Positions 26,404-34,739 of a DNA stretch of 58,919 nt are shown here, one piece after another. Positions within the stretch are counted from its first letter, which is position 1, and every line of letters begins with the position of its first letter. The translations under genes were made by a program, and so were the position numbers. The stretch comes from Acidobacteriota bacterium (GTDB lineage Bacteria; Acidobacteriota; Vicinamibacteria; Vicinamibacterales; UBA8438), in contig JAGWAJ010000004.1 of NCBI GenBank assembly GCA_021296475.1, positions 1-58,919 on the forward strand, read 5' to 3'. The notes below the pieces were generated by a model that worked only from the letters and a program-made list of their open reading frames with translations, had not been told where the DNA came from and searched no databases.

Positions 26404-26455
26404 GGCGCGCTCAGCCCGACGACGCCCGAAGGCCGTGGGGCTGTCGTCGCGCGCC
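26404..26455. terminator. Imperfect hairpin between convergent genes
   Basis: CGACGAC (26417-26423) pairs with GTCGTCG (26443-26449). An outer GGCGCGC (26404-26410) can pair with GCGCGCC (26449-26455), with one side bulged. No T-tract. Probable shared terminator for exonuclease III and the CMD-like gene. Confidence 0.4.
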
Positions 26456-26475
26456 CGTCAGGCTCCGTCCCGCGT

Positions 26476-27237
26476 TCAGGGCAGCGGCGGGAGCGTGAGC
26501 CGGCTGCCGGGCGGACGCTGCACGTCGAACGCCTTGAGCGTGTAGTTGACCAGCGTGTAGTGGCCGACGAGGCCGGCGATGTCCATCAGGCCCTGGTTGC
26601 CGAAGATGCGCTGCGCGGCCTCGAACGCCTCGCGGCTCAGCTTCGGCTCCCGGATCAGCTCGCGGACGACGCGGATGATGGTCCGTTCCGGCTGATTCAG
26701 TCCGGCCACGTCGCCGGCGTCCGCCAGCGGAGTGTCCCACCGGAGCAGCTCGATGATCTCCTCCTCGAGCCCCGCGTTCAGCCCCAGCGGCTCGTGGGCG
26801 GACCATTCGTACTGGCTGTTCAGCGCCCGCGCCGCGGTCAGGATGGCGAGCTCGGCGAGCCGCTGGTCCCGGTTGCCGTCGGCCCCGAAGCGCAGGTAGG
26901 TGCTGGCCGGGAACAGGTGCTCGGCCATGGGCGGGCTGTACATCCACATCCCGATAGGGCCGCGCAGGCCGGTGGCGTAACGGCTGTCCGGGTGCACGAT
27001 GACGTCGTAGGCCCGCCGGCCGTCCGCGTCGAGCGATTCGCGCGCGATCCGCGGCAGCCGCGCCCAGGAGTCCTCGTGGACGTCCGGCGGGATGTCCTCG
27101 GGCGTCACGACGTGCGGCGTGAAAGTCTCGCCCTGGGCCGCCGCGGCGGCGGCGCCGGCCGCGCCGACGACGACGACGGAATCGCAGGCGGCGAGCACGG
27201 ACAGGGAGAGCACAAGGGCGGAGAGCCTCAGAATCAC
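26476..27237 (-). CDS. Carboxymuconolactone decarboxylase-like lipoprotein
   Basis: 253-aa protein with a lipobox LSVLAACD, so probably exported and lipid-anchored. The body fits the carboxymuconolactone decarboxylase/AhpD-like helical fold: RLAELAILTAARALNSQYEWSAHEP followed by ERTIIRVVRELI and a C-terminal YTLVNYTLKAF. The AhpD redox CxxC is absent, so peroxidase activity is unlikely. It may act on a small cyclic or aromatic acid. AGGAGG lies upstream of the ATG. Divergent from the radical SAM gene. Confidence 0.8.
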   Translation of the reverse strand: MILRLSALVLSLSVLAACDSVVVVGAAGAAAAAAQGETFTPHVVTPEDIPPDVHEDSWARLPRIARESLDADGRRAYDVIVHPDSRYATGLRGPIGMWMYSPPMAEHLFPASTYLRFGADGNRDQRLAELAILTAARALNSQYEWSAHEPLGLNAGLEEEIIELLRWDTPLADAGDVAGLNQPERTIIRVVRELIREPKLSREAFEAAQRIFGNQGLMDIAGLVGHYTLVNYTLKAFDVQRPPGSRLTLPPLP

Positions 27238-27334
27238 GGATAGCCTCCTTCGGGAAGAGACGGCCGAGTTTCGACCAGCTGCTATGCTGCGCTGCGGCGC
27301 CGCCTCGGCGCAAGCCGCGGCACGCCGCAGGTCG

Positions 27335-28696
27335 ATGTCGCTGAATCATCTCGCCACCCGCTTCGGTTGCTCCTGGCCCTGGAGCACGCTCGTGCTCTCC
27401 TGCGACGGGCGGGTGGTCTGCGGCTGCGCCGACCCGTACGTGCAGCGCGTGCTGGGCGACGCGCGCGCACAGACGCTCACCGAGATCTGGAACGCCCCGA
27501 CGATTCGGGGCCTGCGGGCCGACCTCAACGCGGGCGGCTCCCGGTTCTGCGGCGACTGCCCCCTCAAGCTGCCGCTGACCGGAGACGCGGCGCCCCGCGT
27601 CCGTGCGGTCGACGCAGGGCCGCTGCCCTCCCGCCTCTACGTCGAGTGCACCGCGGCGTGCAACATCTCGTGCTTCGAGGCCTGCTGCGCACCGGAGACC
27701 GGGATCACGCGGACCCGGCAGGCCGGCATGCTCGACTTCGATCTCTTCGCGCGCGTGGTCGACGAGGCCGGTCCGGGGCTCGCGCGGATCGACTTCTTCA
27801 ACTACGGCGAGGCGTTCCTGCACAAGCGTGCCGTGGAGATGTGCGAGTACATCAAGCAACGGTTCCCGCAGACCTATCTCTACACGAGCACCAACGGACT
27901 GGCCCTGAGCGAGGCGCAGGCCATCCGGCTGGTTCACTCCGGCATCGACGAGGTCACCTTCTCGATCGACGGCGCGTTCCCCGAGAGCTACGCCCGCTAC
28001 CGGCAGCGCGGGCGACTCGACGTGGCGCTACGCACCCTGCGGACGATGGCGGACGAGAAGCGCCGGGCCGGCCGGGACCTGCCGTTCCTCAACTGGCGGT
28101 ACATCCTGTTCCGCTGGAACGACAGCGCGACCGAGATGGACCACGCCCGCCGGCTGGCGGCCGAGATCGGCGTCGACCGCCTGACGTGGGAGATCACCGA
28201 CCATCCCGAGTCGGCCTACTCCCGCCGCTTCGCCCCGGGCACGCCGGGGCATGCGGCGATTCGACGCGAGATCTGGGACGACAACAACCTGGGCAACGCG
28301 ATACCGGGCGCCACCCCGCGCGCCCGCATCGACCTGCCGGCGCGCGTCCCGGGGCTGCCCCTGCTCGGGCGGCGCGGTGGCCGGATCCGCCTGCGAACGC
28401 GCGTCCGCAACCTCTCGAGTCGGCCGTTCCCGGCCCAGGCGACCTACGGCCGCCGCCTCGTGCGGCTCGGCGCCCAGCTCTGCACGCCCGACGGAGCGGT
28501 GGCGAACCGCGATCACGCGCGCGCCTGGCTCCCTGCCACGCTCCCGCCGCACGGCGCGACCGAGGTGCCGATCGAGGTCCCGGTGCCGGACGTGCCGGGG
28601 CGCTACCGGCTGAAGCTCGACCTCGTCGCCGAGGGCATCGACTGGTTCGAGGCGTGCGGGTCGCCGACGACGAGTCGGCCGTTGCTGGTCTGGTAG
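27335..28696 (+). CDS. Radical SAM protein with N-terminal SPASM-like domain and C-terminal beta-sandwich
   Basis: 453 aa. Residues 1-~80 look like a SPASM-type auxiliary Fe-S module: CDGRVVCGCADPY, TLTEIWNAPTIRGLRADL and FCGDCPL. The radical SAM part follows, beginning YVECTAACNISCFEACC, then FFNYGEAFLHK and TSTNGLAL, the usual GGEP-like and beta-strand 4 regions. Cysteines fall at 105, 109, 113, 117 and 118, so the standard CX3CX2C spacing is not met; CX3CX3C is. The last ~110 residues (VPGRYRLKLDLVAEGIDWFE) resemble beta-sandwich domains appended to glycan-processing enzymes. ATG at 27335 chosen; an ATG at 27284 is possible. Substrate unknown; modification of a peptide or glycan is the likeliest class of role. 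Confidence 0.78.
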   Translation: MSLNHLATRFGCSWPWSTLVLSCDGRVVCGCADPYVQRVLGDARAQTLTEIWNAPTIRGLRADLNAGGSRFCGDCPLKLPLTGDAAPRVRAVDAGPLPSRLYVECTAACNISCFEACCAPETGITRTRQAGMLDFDLFARVVDEAGPGLARIDFFNYGEAFLHKRAVEMCEYIKQRFPQTYLYTSTNGLALSEAQAIRLVHSGIDEVTFSIDGAFPESYARYRQRGRLDVALRTLRTMADEKRRAGRDLPFLNWRYILFRWNDSATEMDHARRLAAEIGVDRLTWEITDHPESAYSRRFAPGTPGHAAIRREIWDDNNLGNAIPGATPRARIDLPARVPGLPLLGRRGGRIRLRTRVRNLSSRPFPAQATYGRRLVRLGAQLCTPDGAVANRDHARAWLPATLPPHGATEVPIEVPVPDVPGRYRLKLDLVAEGIDWFEACGSPTTSRPLLVW

Positions 28697-28709
28697 GCCG
28701 CCTTATACT
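28682..28709 (+). promoter_or_regulatory. Promoter TTGCTG-16-TATACT for the PDZ-hupE pair
   Basis: TTGCTG (28682-28687), 16-bp spacer and TATACT (28704-28709), whose first base lies 14 nt before the ATG at 28718. The leader would be zero to two nucleotides, and there is no Shine-Dalgarno. It overlaps the 3' end of the radical SAM gene. Confidence 0.55.
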
Positions 28710-28717
28710 GTCCTGCG

Positions 28718-29176
28718 ATGCAGAGACGCGACTGGCGTGCGGTGGCCGCGCTGACCGCCGCCTTTACGCTGACGGCCGGGGTCGCCTTCACCGTCGCCGC
28801 CTCTCCGCCGGCTGGCGGCCGGAGCGTGCAGGCCGCCGCAGCGCCGCTCTACCGCTGCACGGACGCGACGCGCGTCGAGGCGGGGCCGGTCGGCTTGACG
28901 CTCTGCGATGCCGAACCGACCGGGGAGCTTGTCGATCGCGCCGAACGCGACAACCTGCAGGTGCGCTCCGGCGCCCTCGTGGTGACGGTCGCGCCCGGCG
29001 GAGTCGCCGCCCGCGAGGGGTTGGTGCCGAACGACATGATCTTCCGCGTGGCCGGGTCCGACGTGGATGGAGGCGGGCCGGCGGGCGCGCGCCTCTCGGA
29101 CGTCGGGGCGGCGAGCGACACCCTCGTCAACTTCCTCCGCGCAGGGCGCCCCTACCGCGTCAAGCTGCGGCGCTGA
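28718..29176 (+). CDS. Secreted protein with PDZ-like domain
   Basis: 152-aa exported protein. The N-terminal hydrophobic stretch (residues ~9-30) is a signal peptide or membrane anchor. The rest carries a PDZ-like fold: GALVVTVAPGGVAAREGLVPNDMIFRVAG resembles the substrate-binding half of HtrA/C-terminal protease PDZ domains, then TLVNFLRAGRPYRVKLRR. No protease domain is present. It is 5 bp upstream of the hupE-like gene and likely co-transcribed, perhaps assisting assembly of a membrane protein or metal transporter, which is inference. Confidence 0.72.
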   Translation: MQRRDWRAVAALTAAFTLTAGVAFTVAASPPAGGRSVQAAAAPLYRCTDATRVEAGPVGLTLCDAEPTGELVDRAERDNLQVRSGALVVTVAPGGVAAREGLVPNDMIFRVAGSDVDGGGPAGARLSDVGAASDTLVNFLRAGRPYRVKLRR

Positions 29177-29181
29177 TCGGC

Positions 29182-30360
29182 GTGCATCGCCTGCCGGCCT
29201 CCCTCCTGCCGACCTCCCTCCTGCCGACCCTTTCGCTCGCCGTCGCCACCGTCGGGCTCACGCTGCTGGCTGCGGCGGGACCGCTCGTCTCGACTGCGCT
29301 TGCCCACCCGTTGGCGTTCACCGAGGTGACGCTGACGCTCGGCCCCGGCGGCGCCTTCTCGGCCGACATCCGGTACGACCTCGACGCGCTCGCGCTCGGC
29401 GTTCCGATCGACACCGACGACGCCGCGCTGGCCGCGGCCCTCGCGGCGCTGCCGCCGGACGAGCTCGACGAGCGGCTGGGGCGCCTGCGGCGCCTCTTCG
29501 AGCGACGCGTGCGGGTGCGCTTCGACGGCGATCCCGTGCCCTTCGAGGTCGAGTTCCCCGACTACGGAGCGCCGGAGACCACGACCGCCGCCATTCCGAC
29601 CGTGCTCGGGCTGACGGCACGGCTCACGGGGACGATTCCCCCCGAGGCCGCGACGGTCGGTTTCTTCGCCTCCCGCGCGTTCGGAGAGGTGCATCTGACC
29701 ATCGTCGACGCCTCGCGCGGCGAAGAGACCCGCTCGATCCTCGAGCCGGGTGCCCGCAGCGAGCCCCTGGACCTGACCGGACCGATCCTCCCGCCCGGCC
29801 CGTGGGAAACCGCCTGGCGCTACCTGCGTCTCGGATTCGTCCACATCCTGCCGGCGGGTGCGGATCACATCCTGTTCGTGCTGGCGCTGTTCCTGCTGAG
29901 CGCGCGGCTTCGGCCCCTGGTCTGGCAGGTCACGGCGTTCACCGTCGCCCACGCCGTGACGCTCACGCTGGCGGCGCTCGGCGTGGTCGCCCTCGCTCCC
30001 CGCATCGTCGAGCCGCTCATCGCGCTGTCGGTCGCGGGCGTCGCCGTCGAGAACGTCCTGACCGACCGTCTCACGCGCTGGCGTGCGGCCGTGGTGTTCG
30101 GGTTCGGCCTGCTGCACGGCCTCGGCTTCGCCGGCGTGCTCGGCGAGCTGGGCCTCCCGGAGCAGGGGCGGCTTCTCGCGCTCGCGGCGTTCAACGGGGG
30201 TATCGAGCTCGGGCAGCTCGCGGTTATCGCGGGGGCCGCGGCGGCGCTCGGATGGTGCCGCGCGAAGCCGTGGTACCGCCGCCGCGTGACCGTACCGCTC
30301 TCCTGCGGCATCGCGCTTACCGGCCTGGCCTGGGCCGTGGAGCGCACCCTCGGCGGCTGA
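29182..30360 (+). CDS. HupE/UreJ family membrane protein
   Basis: 392-aa protein. After a signal-like N-terminus ending in ALAHPLAFTEV there is a ~200-residue extracytoplasmic domain, then about six hydrophobic segments. The HupE/UreJ motif block is FVHILPAGADHILFVLALFLL, followed by AHAVTLTLAALGVV and GLLHGLGFAGVLGELGLP, with the His residues thought to bind metal. Proteins of this family are linked to Ni2+ or other metal uptake, and long acidobacterial versions have an extra periplasmic domain. GTG start 5 bp after the PDZ gene; no hydrogenase or urease genes are nearby. Confidence 0.85.
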   Translation: MHRLPASLLPTSLLPTLSLAVATVGLTLLAAAGPLVSTALAHPLAFTEVTLTLGPGGAFSADIRYDLDALALGVPIDTDDAALAAALAALPPDELDERLGRLRRLFERRVRVRFDGDPVPFEVEFPDYGAPETTTAAIPTVLGLTARLTGTIPPEAATVGFFASRAFGEVHLTIVDASRGEETRSILEPGARSEPLDLTGPILPPGPWETAWRYLRLGFVHILPAGADHILFVLALFLLSARLRPLVWQVTAFTVAHAVTLTLAALGVVALAPRIVEPLIALSVAGVAVENVLTDRLTRWRAAVVFGFGLLHGLGFAGVLGELGLPEQGRLLALAAFNGGIELGQLAVIAGAAAALGWCRAKPWYRRRVTVPLSCGIALTGLAWAVERTLGG

Positions 30361-30378
30361 CCCCGCGAGCCCGTGTCA

Positions 30379-30396
30379 GGGCGGCCAGGGCCGCCC
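30379..30396. terminator. Terminator hairpin between hupE-like and DUF6787 genes
   Basis: GGGCGGC (30379-30385), loop CAGG, GCCGCCC (30390-30396). A compact 7-bp GC stem between convergent genes, with no T-tract. Confidence 0.5.
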
Positions 30397-30407
30397 GGCC
30401 CCACGAT

Positions 30408-30710
30408 CTAGGCACCCGCCACGCTGCGGCTGATCAGGCGCCCCATCGCCCGCATCTTGCTCCAGAAGAAGTCGAATTGCCCCAGCAGCGTGCCGTACGC
30501 GAGCAGGAGGACCTGGTAGATCGGGAGCATGATGATGAGATAGATCGTCCACTGCAGCCAGCCGGGCGCCACCGTGGGCAGGAGGTACCCCATGACCGGC
30601 TCCTTGACCCACAGCGTCGTCGTGCCGGCAAGGGCGAAGGCCGCGAGAATGGCGACCACCCCGACCGGCCCGACACCCCAGCGACTCCGCATGCGCTCGA
30701 CAATCGGCAT
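30408..30710 (-). CDS. Small membrane protein, DUF6787-like
   Basis: 100-aa protein (MPIVERMRSRWGVG...). A hydrophobic helix follows with VAILAAFALAGTTTL, then WTIYLIIMLPIYQVLLLAYGTLLGQFDFFW, giving at least two membrane spans and a basic tail. The pattern P-x-Y-Q-x-LLL-x-YG-x-LLGQ-x-FFW is that of the small DUF6787 family, whose function is unknown. A TTG three codons upstream is an alternative start; ATG is preferred with GAGG nearby. Short inverted repeat TGAGA/TCTCA at 30730-30744 lies upstream. Confidence 0.7.
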   Translation of the reverse strand: MPIVERMRSRWGVGPVGVVAILAAFALAGTTTLWVKEPVMGYLLPTVAPGWLQWTIYLIIMLPIYQVLLLAYGTLLGQFDFFWSKMRAMGRLISRSVAGA

Positions 30711-30866
30711 CTTCGTCAACCGCCTCGATTGAGATCGAGTCTCACTTTTCCGCGGCGATCCTACACCGCCGCCGCTCGGCCCGCCAAATGGAGGCCCGCG
30801 GAGCGCCGCGTGCTAAGATTTTGGGGCTGCAACGGACCGGGCATTTCATCTCAGAGAGGTTCGGCG

Positions 30867-33074
30867 ATGACGATGGCGAAACACGGCGCGGTCGCGCGCA
30901 TGGCGCTTGCGGCACTGTGCACGACGCTGCTGGCCGGCTCCGCGCAGGCGCAGGACTGGCCGAGCTGGCGCGGCCGCTCCCAGACCGGGGTCTCGACCGA
31001 CACCGGGCTCGTCTCGAGCTGGTCGGTGGACGGGGACAACCTCATCTGGTTCCAGGAGTACATCGGCCGCTCCACCCCCGCCGTCTTCGACGGGCGCGTC
31101 TGCGCCAACGGGCGCACCGGCGACGGCGTCTCCAAGAAGGAGATCGTCACCTGCTGGGACGCGGAGGACGGCACCAGGCTCTGGGAGCACGCCTTCAGCA
31201 TCGTCAACACGACGGTCCCGTTCAATCGCGTCGGGTGGGGCAGCGTGACCGGCGACCCGGAGACCGGCTACCTCTACGCGATGAACATCGACGGCCATCT
31301 GCACTGCTTCGATCGCGACGGGGCAATCGTATGGAGCTGGCGGCTCGGTGAGGATCTCGGCCGCGCGTCGGGCTACGGGGGCCGGACGTCGACCCCGATC
31401 ATCGACGAGGACCGGCTGATCCTCGGAGTCATCGGCTCCATCTGGGGCGATCTCGGAGGGCCTCCGACGCATCGTTACGTCGCGTTCGACAAGGCGAACG
31501 GCCGCATCCGGTGGATCTCCACCCCCGGCGGCCGCCCGGCCGACCTCAACACGCAGTCGGTGCCGATCGTCGCCGTCGTCAACGGCCAGCGTCTCATCAT
31601 CGACGGCAACGCCGACGGGCACATCTACGCCCTCCAGGCGCGCACCGGACGCAAGGTGTGGGGATTCCGCCTCAGCCAGCGCGGCATCAACGTCTCCCCC
31701 GTCACCGACGGCTCGACGGTGTACGTGGCCCACAGCGAGGAGAACATCGACCAGGGAACGATGGGCCGCGTCGTCGCCATCGACGCAACCGCCGAGGGCG
31801 ACATCACGGCGACCGGCGAGAAGTGGCGCATCAACGAGCTGGCGGTCGGGTTCGCGTCGCCGTTGCTCAAGGACGGCACGCTCTACGTCATCGACAACTC
31901 CGCCAACCTGTTCGCCATCGACGCCGCCGACGGGACGGTGCGGTGGGAACATAGCGTGGGCACGGTCGGCAAGGCGTCGCCCGTCTGGGCCGATGGCAAG
32001 CTGTTCGTCACCGAGGTCAACGGCAACGTGCGCATCCTCGAGGCGGGGGAAGACGGCGCGACGGAGTTGGACCACGACGAGCTCGAGGTGTCGGACGGAC
32101 GCTACGCGGAGATCTACGGCTCGTTCGCCTCCGCCTACGGCCGCCTCTACGTGACGGCGGAGTCGGGCATCTACTGCATCGGCGACCCTGATGCGCCGTT
32201 CGAGCCGGCGCCCGCCGAGACGCCGCCCCTCGCGCCGGAGACGCCGGCCGACGGTGTCGTCGCGAGCATTCAGGTGGTGCCCGCCGAGGTGATCGCCGGG
32301 GCCGGGCAGCCGGTCCGCTTCCGCGTGCTCGCGTTCGACGCCAACGGGCGGGCGCTCGGCGAACGGGACGCGGTCTGGACCCTCGACGGCCTGACGGGCG
32401 CGCGCCTGCGCGTGAACGGCGAGTTCACGTCGCCGCCGCAGGCCGCCAACCAGGCCGGGCGCGTAATCGCCACCGTCGGAGACGTCTCCGCCGCGGCGCG
32501 CATCCGGGTCTTCTCGCCGCTGCCCTGGACGGAGACGTTCGAGAGCGGCCGGCCGCCGTACTGGATCGGCGGGGGCGGCAGCCTGCAGGTGGTCGACGAA
32601 GGGGGCGAGCAGCTCTTCCGCAAGGGAGCCTCGCGCACCGGCATCCACCGGCACGCGATCTACATGGGGCCTTCGTACCTGTCGGGTTACACCGTGCAGG
32701 CGGACGTGATGTCCACGCAGCGCGGCCGACGGCGCCCCGATATCGGTCTCATCAACGCCGGCTACACCATGGACCTGCAGGGCAACCACCAGCGCATCGA
32801 GGTTCGCTCCTGGGCGGCCGAGCTGCGCATGGCGGAGCGGTTCCCCTTCGCGTGGGAGCCGGACACCTGGTACACGCTCAAGCTGCGCGTCGACGCCGAC
32901 GAGGAGCGGGCCGTCATCCGCGGCAAGGTCTGGCCGCGCGACGATGCCGAGCCCGACGAGTGGACGGTGACGGTGGAAGACCCCGAACCGGTGCAGAACG
33001 GCAGCCCGGGCCTCATCGGCTACTCACCCATAGACATCTTCTACGACAACGTCCGCGTGATGGAGAACCGATGA
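30867..33074 (+). CDS. PQQ-type beta-propeller protein with Ig-like and C-terminal sugar-binding-like domains
   Basis: 735-aa secreted protein with signal peptide MAKHGAVARMALAALCTTLL...AQAQ. Repeated blade motifs such as DWPSWRGRSQTGVS, YLYAMNIDGHLHCFD, YALQARTGRKVWG and LFAIDAADGTVRWEH define a PQQ-like WD propeller (~25-440). A linker rich in Pro and Ala leads to an Ig-like strand set (IQVVPAEVIAGAGQPVRFRV) and a C-terminal jelly-roll-like region (TFESGRPPYW ... FYDNVRVMENR). The catalytic Asp/Glu and Trp-dock residues of true PQQ dehydrogenases are not recognisable, so it may be a structural or binding propeller. The stop overlaps the next gene start. Confidence 0.82.
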   Translation: MTMAKHGAVARMALAALCTTLLAGSAQAQDWPSWRGRSQTGVSTDTGLVSSWSVDGDNLIWFQEYIGRSTPAVFDGRVCANGRTGDGVSKKEIVTCWDAEDGTRLWEHAFSIVNTTVPFNRVGWGSVTGDPETGYLYAMNIDGHLHCFDRDGAIVWSWRLGEDLGRASGYGGRTSTPIIDEDRLILGVIGSIWGDLGGPPTHRYVAFDKANGRIRWISTPGGRPADLNTQSVPIVAVVNGQRLIIDGNADGHIYALQARTGRKVWGFRLSQRGINVSPVTDGSTVYVAHSEENIDQGTMGRVVAIDATAEGDITATGEKWRINELAVGFASPLLKDGTLYVIDNSANLFAIDAADGTVRWEHSVGTVGKASPVWADGKLFVTEVNGNVRILEAGEDGATELDHDELEVSDGRYAEIYGSFASAYGRLYVTAESGIYCIGDPDAPFEPAPAETPPLAPETPADGVVASIQVVPAEVIAGAGQPVRFRVLAFDANGRALGERDAVWTLDGLTGARLRVNGEFTSPPQAANQAGRVIATVGDVSAAARIRVFSPLPWTETFESGRPPYWIGGGGSLQVVDEGGEQLFRKGASRTGIHRHAIYMGPSYLSGYTVQADVMSTQRGRRRPDIGLINAGYTMDLQGNHQRIEVRSWAAELRMAERFPFAWEPDTWYTLKLRVDADEERAVIRGKVWPRDDAEPDEWTVTVEDPEPVQNGSPGLIGYSPIDIFYDNVRVMENR

Positions 33075-34504
33075 CTCGATACGGGCTGATAACTGCAGTC
33101 GCCGCGCTGGCCGCGGTCACCGCCATGCCGGCATCCGCGCAGGATGTCGCGATGTTCGGCAACACGCCGTCCCGCAACATGGTGTCGGACGAGACCGGCA
33201 TCGTCAGCGAGTGGGACGCGGACGCCGGAATGAACGTGCTCTGGTCGCAGCCGGTCGGCTCGCAGGCCTACGGCGGCCCGGTCGTCGCCAACGGCCGCGT
33301 CTACGTCGGCCGCCGCGACCCGTCCATCGAGGGCGACAAGGGCGTCGTCATGGCGTTCGAGGCGGATACCGGCGAGTTCATCTGGCAGATGGTGCACCCG
33401 AAGCTCTCGGCCGGACGGGTGAACGACTGGCCGCTCCAGGGCGTCTGCTCGACGGCGTTCATGGAGGGGGACCGGATCTACTACGTCTCGAACGAGGCGC
33501 ACGTCATCTGCCTCGACGCCAAGGGCTTCGCGGACGGCAACGACGGGCCGTTCACAGAGGAGATCGACACCGGCGCCATTGCCGGCGACATCGTCTGGTC
33601 CTACGACATGATCGGCGAGCTGGACGTCTTCCCTCACAACCTCGCCACCGGATCGCCGCTCATCGTCGGCGACGTGCTCTTCACGGTGACCAGCAACGGC
33701 GTCGACGAGGGGCACGTGAACATCCCGTCGCCCTTCTCCCCCGACTTCATCGCCCTCGACAAGAACACCGGCGAGCTGCTGTGGGAGAGCAACCCGGTGG
33801 GCGAGAACGTTCTGCACGGCGCCTGGACGAACCCCGCCTACGGCGTCATCGACGGGCGCCCGCAGGTCGTCTTCGCCGGCGGCAACGGCGTCGTCTACAG
33901 CCTCGACCCCGCCACCGGGGAACTCCTCTGGGAATTCGACTGCAACCCCGAGGACTCCGAGTGGATCCTCGGCGGGCGCGGGACCCGCAACAACATCCTC
34001 TCGACGCCGGTCATCTACGACGACAAGGTCTACATCGGCGTCGGGCAGGATCCGGAGCACGGCGAGGCCCCCGGCCACTTCTGGGTGATCGACGCCACCG
34101 GCAGTGGCGACGTCACCGACACGCATGCCGTGTGGCATCGGGGCGGGGAAGACTTCTACCGCACCATGTCGACCGCGGCCATCGCGGACGGTGTGCTCTA
34201 CATCCCGAGCCTCTCCGGCTTCCTGCACGCCCTCGACCCGCAGACCGGCGAGGAGTTCTGGACCTACGACACCTTCGCCGCCGTCTGGGGCTCTCCCTTC
34301 GTCGTCGACGGCAAGGTCTTCCTGGGGGACGAGGACGGCGACGTGGTCGTCCTGCGCGCCGGCAGGGAGATGGAGGTCATCGGCGAGTACAACCTGGGCG
34401 CCGCGGTCTATTGCACTCCGATCGCCAAGGACGGCGTGCTCTACATCCTGACCCGCAACCGCATCTGGGCCTTTCAGGAGGGCGCCCAGTCCGACCCGCT
34501 GTAG
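33071..34504 (+). CDS. PQQ-type beta-propeller secreted protein
   Basis: 477-aa exported propeller. A signal peptide ends ASAQD, then blade repeats include YVGRRDPSIEGDKGVVMAFEADTGEFIW, FIALDKNTGELLWES, YSLDPATGELLWEFD and FLHALDPQTGEEFWTYD. ATG overlaps the previous stop (ATGA), so the two propeller genes are translationally coupled and likely act together outside the cytoplasm. Redox activity cannot be confirmed because PQQ-site residues were not clearly found. It converges on the M28-PDZ peptidase. Confidence 0.82.
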   Translation: MTRYGLITAVAALAAVTAMPASAQDVAMFGNTPSRNMVSDETGIVSEWDADAGMNVLWSQPVGSQAYGGPVVANGRVYVGRRDPSIEGDKGVVMAFEADTGEFIWQMVHPKLSAGRVNDWPLQGVCSTAFMEGDRIYYVSNEAHVICLDAKGFADGNDGPFTEEIDTGAIAGDIVWSYDMIGELDVFPHNLATGSPLIVGDVLFTVTSNGVDEGHVNIPSPFSPDFIALDKNTGELLWESNPVGENVLHGAWTNPAYGVIDGRPQVVFAGGNGVVYSLDPATGELLWEFDCNPEDSEWILGGRGTRNNILSTPVIYDDKVYIGVGQDPEHGEAPGHFWVIDATGSGDVTDTHAVWHRGGEDFYRTMSTAAIADGVLYIPSLSGFLHALDPQTGEEFWTYDTFAAVWGSPFVVDGKVFLGDEDGDVVVLRAGREMEVIGEYNLGAAVYCTPIAKDGVLYILTRNRIWAFQEGAQSDPL

Positions 34505-34520
34505 ACCCGCGGTCGCGGGG

Positions 34521-34554
34521 CGGAGCATCGCCCGACGCGGAGCATCGCCCGACG
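34521..34554. repeat. 17-bp tandem direct repeat
   Basis: CGGAGCATCGCCCGACG occurs at 34521-34537 and again at 34538-34554, exactly adjacent, right after the propeller gene stop. Confidence 0.75.
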
Positions 34555-34572
34555 CCCGCCGGCGGCGGGTTT
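34555..34572 (+). terminator. GC stem plus short T-run after the propeller operon
   Basis: CCCGCC (34555-34560), loop GGC, GGCGGG (34564-34569), then TTT. Position 50 bp after the stop fits an intrinsic-type terminator. Confidence 0.5.
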
Positions 34573-34682
34573 GCGGGGCGCGGCTTCCCGCGGGGAGGGG
34601 GCGGCGGCTCCGATAGTAGATCCGTCTGCCGCTCCCGGCGGCGACGCGATCGGACGCGGCGCGCCGTCGGCCGCAACCACAG

Positions 34683-34716
34683 GCTGGTGGTTTCGGTACC
34701 AACCGCAACCACCAGC
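34683..34716. terminator. Hairpin between convergent propeller and M28-PDZ genes
   Basis: GCTGGTGGTT (34683-34692) pairs perfectly with AACCACCAGC (34707-34716) across a 14-nt loop, 23 bp from the M28 stop at 34740. It likely ends transcription from the leftward peptidase gene and could work both ways. Confidence 0.5.
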
Positions 34717-34739
34717 GACCCCGGGCGCTCGCGGCGCCG

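Noticed and set aside
30867-34504. PQQ-dependent alcohol or glucose dehydrogenases
   Set aside because: Blade repeats are present, but catalytic and cofactor-contact residues of the dehydrogenases could not be recognised; kept as propeller proteins only.
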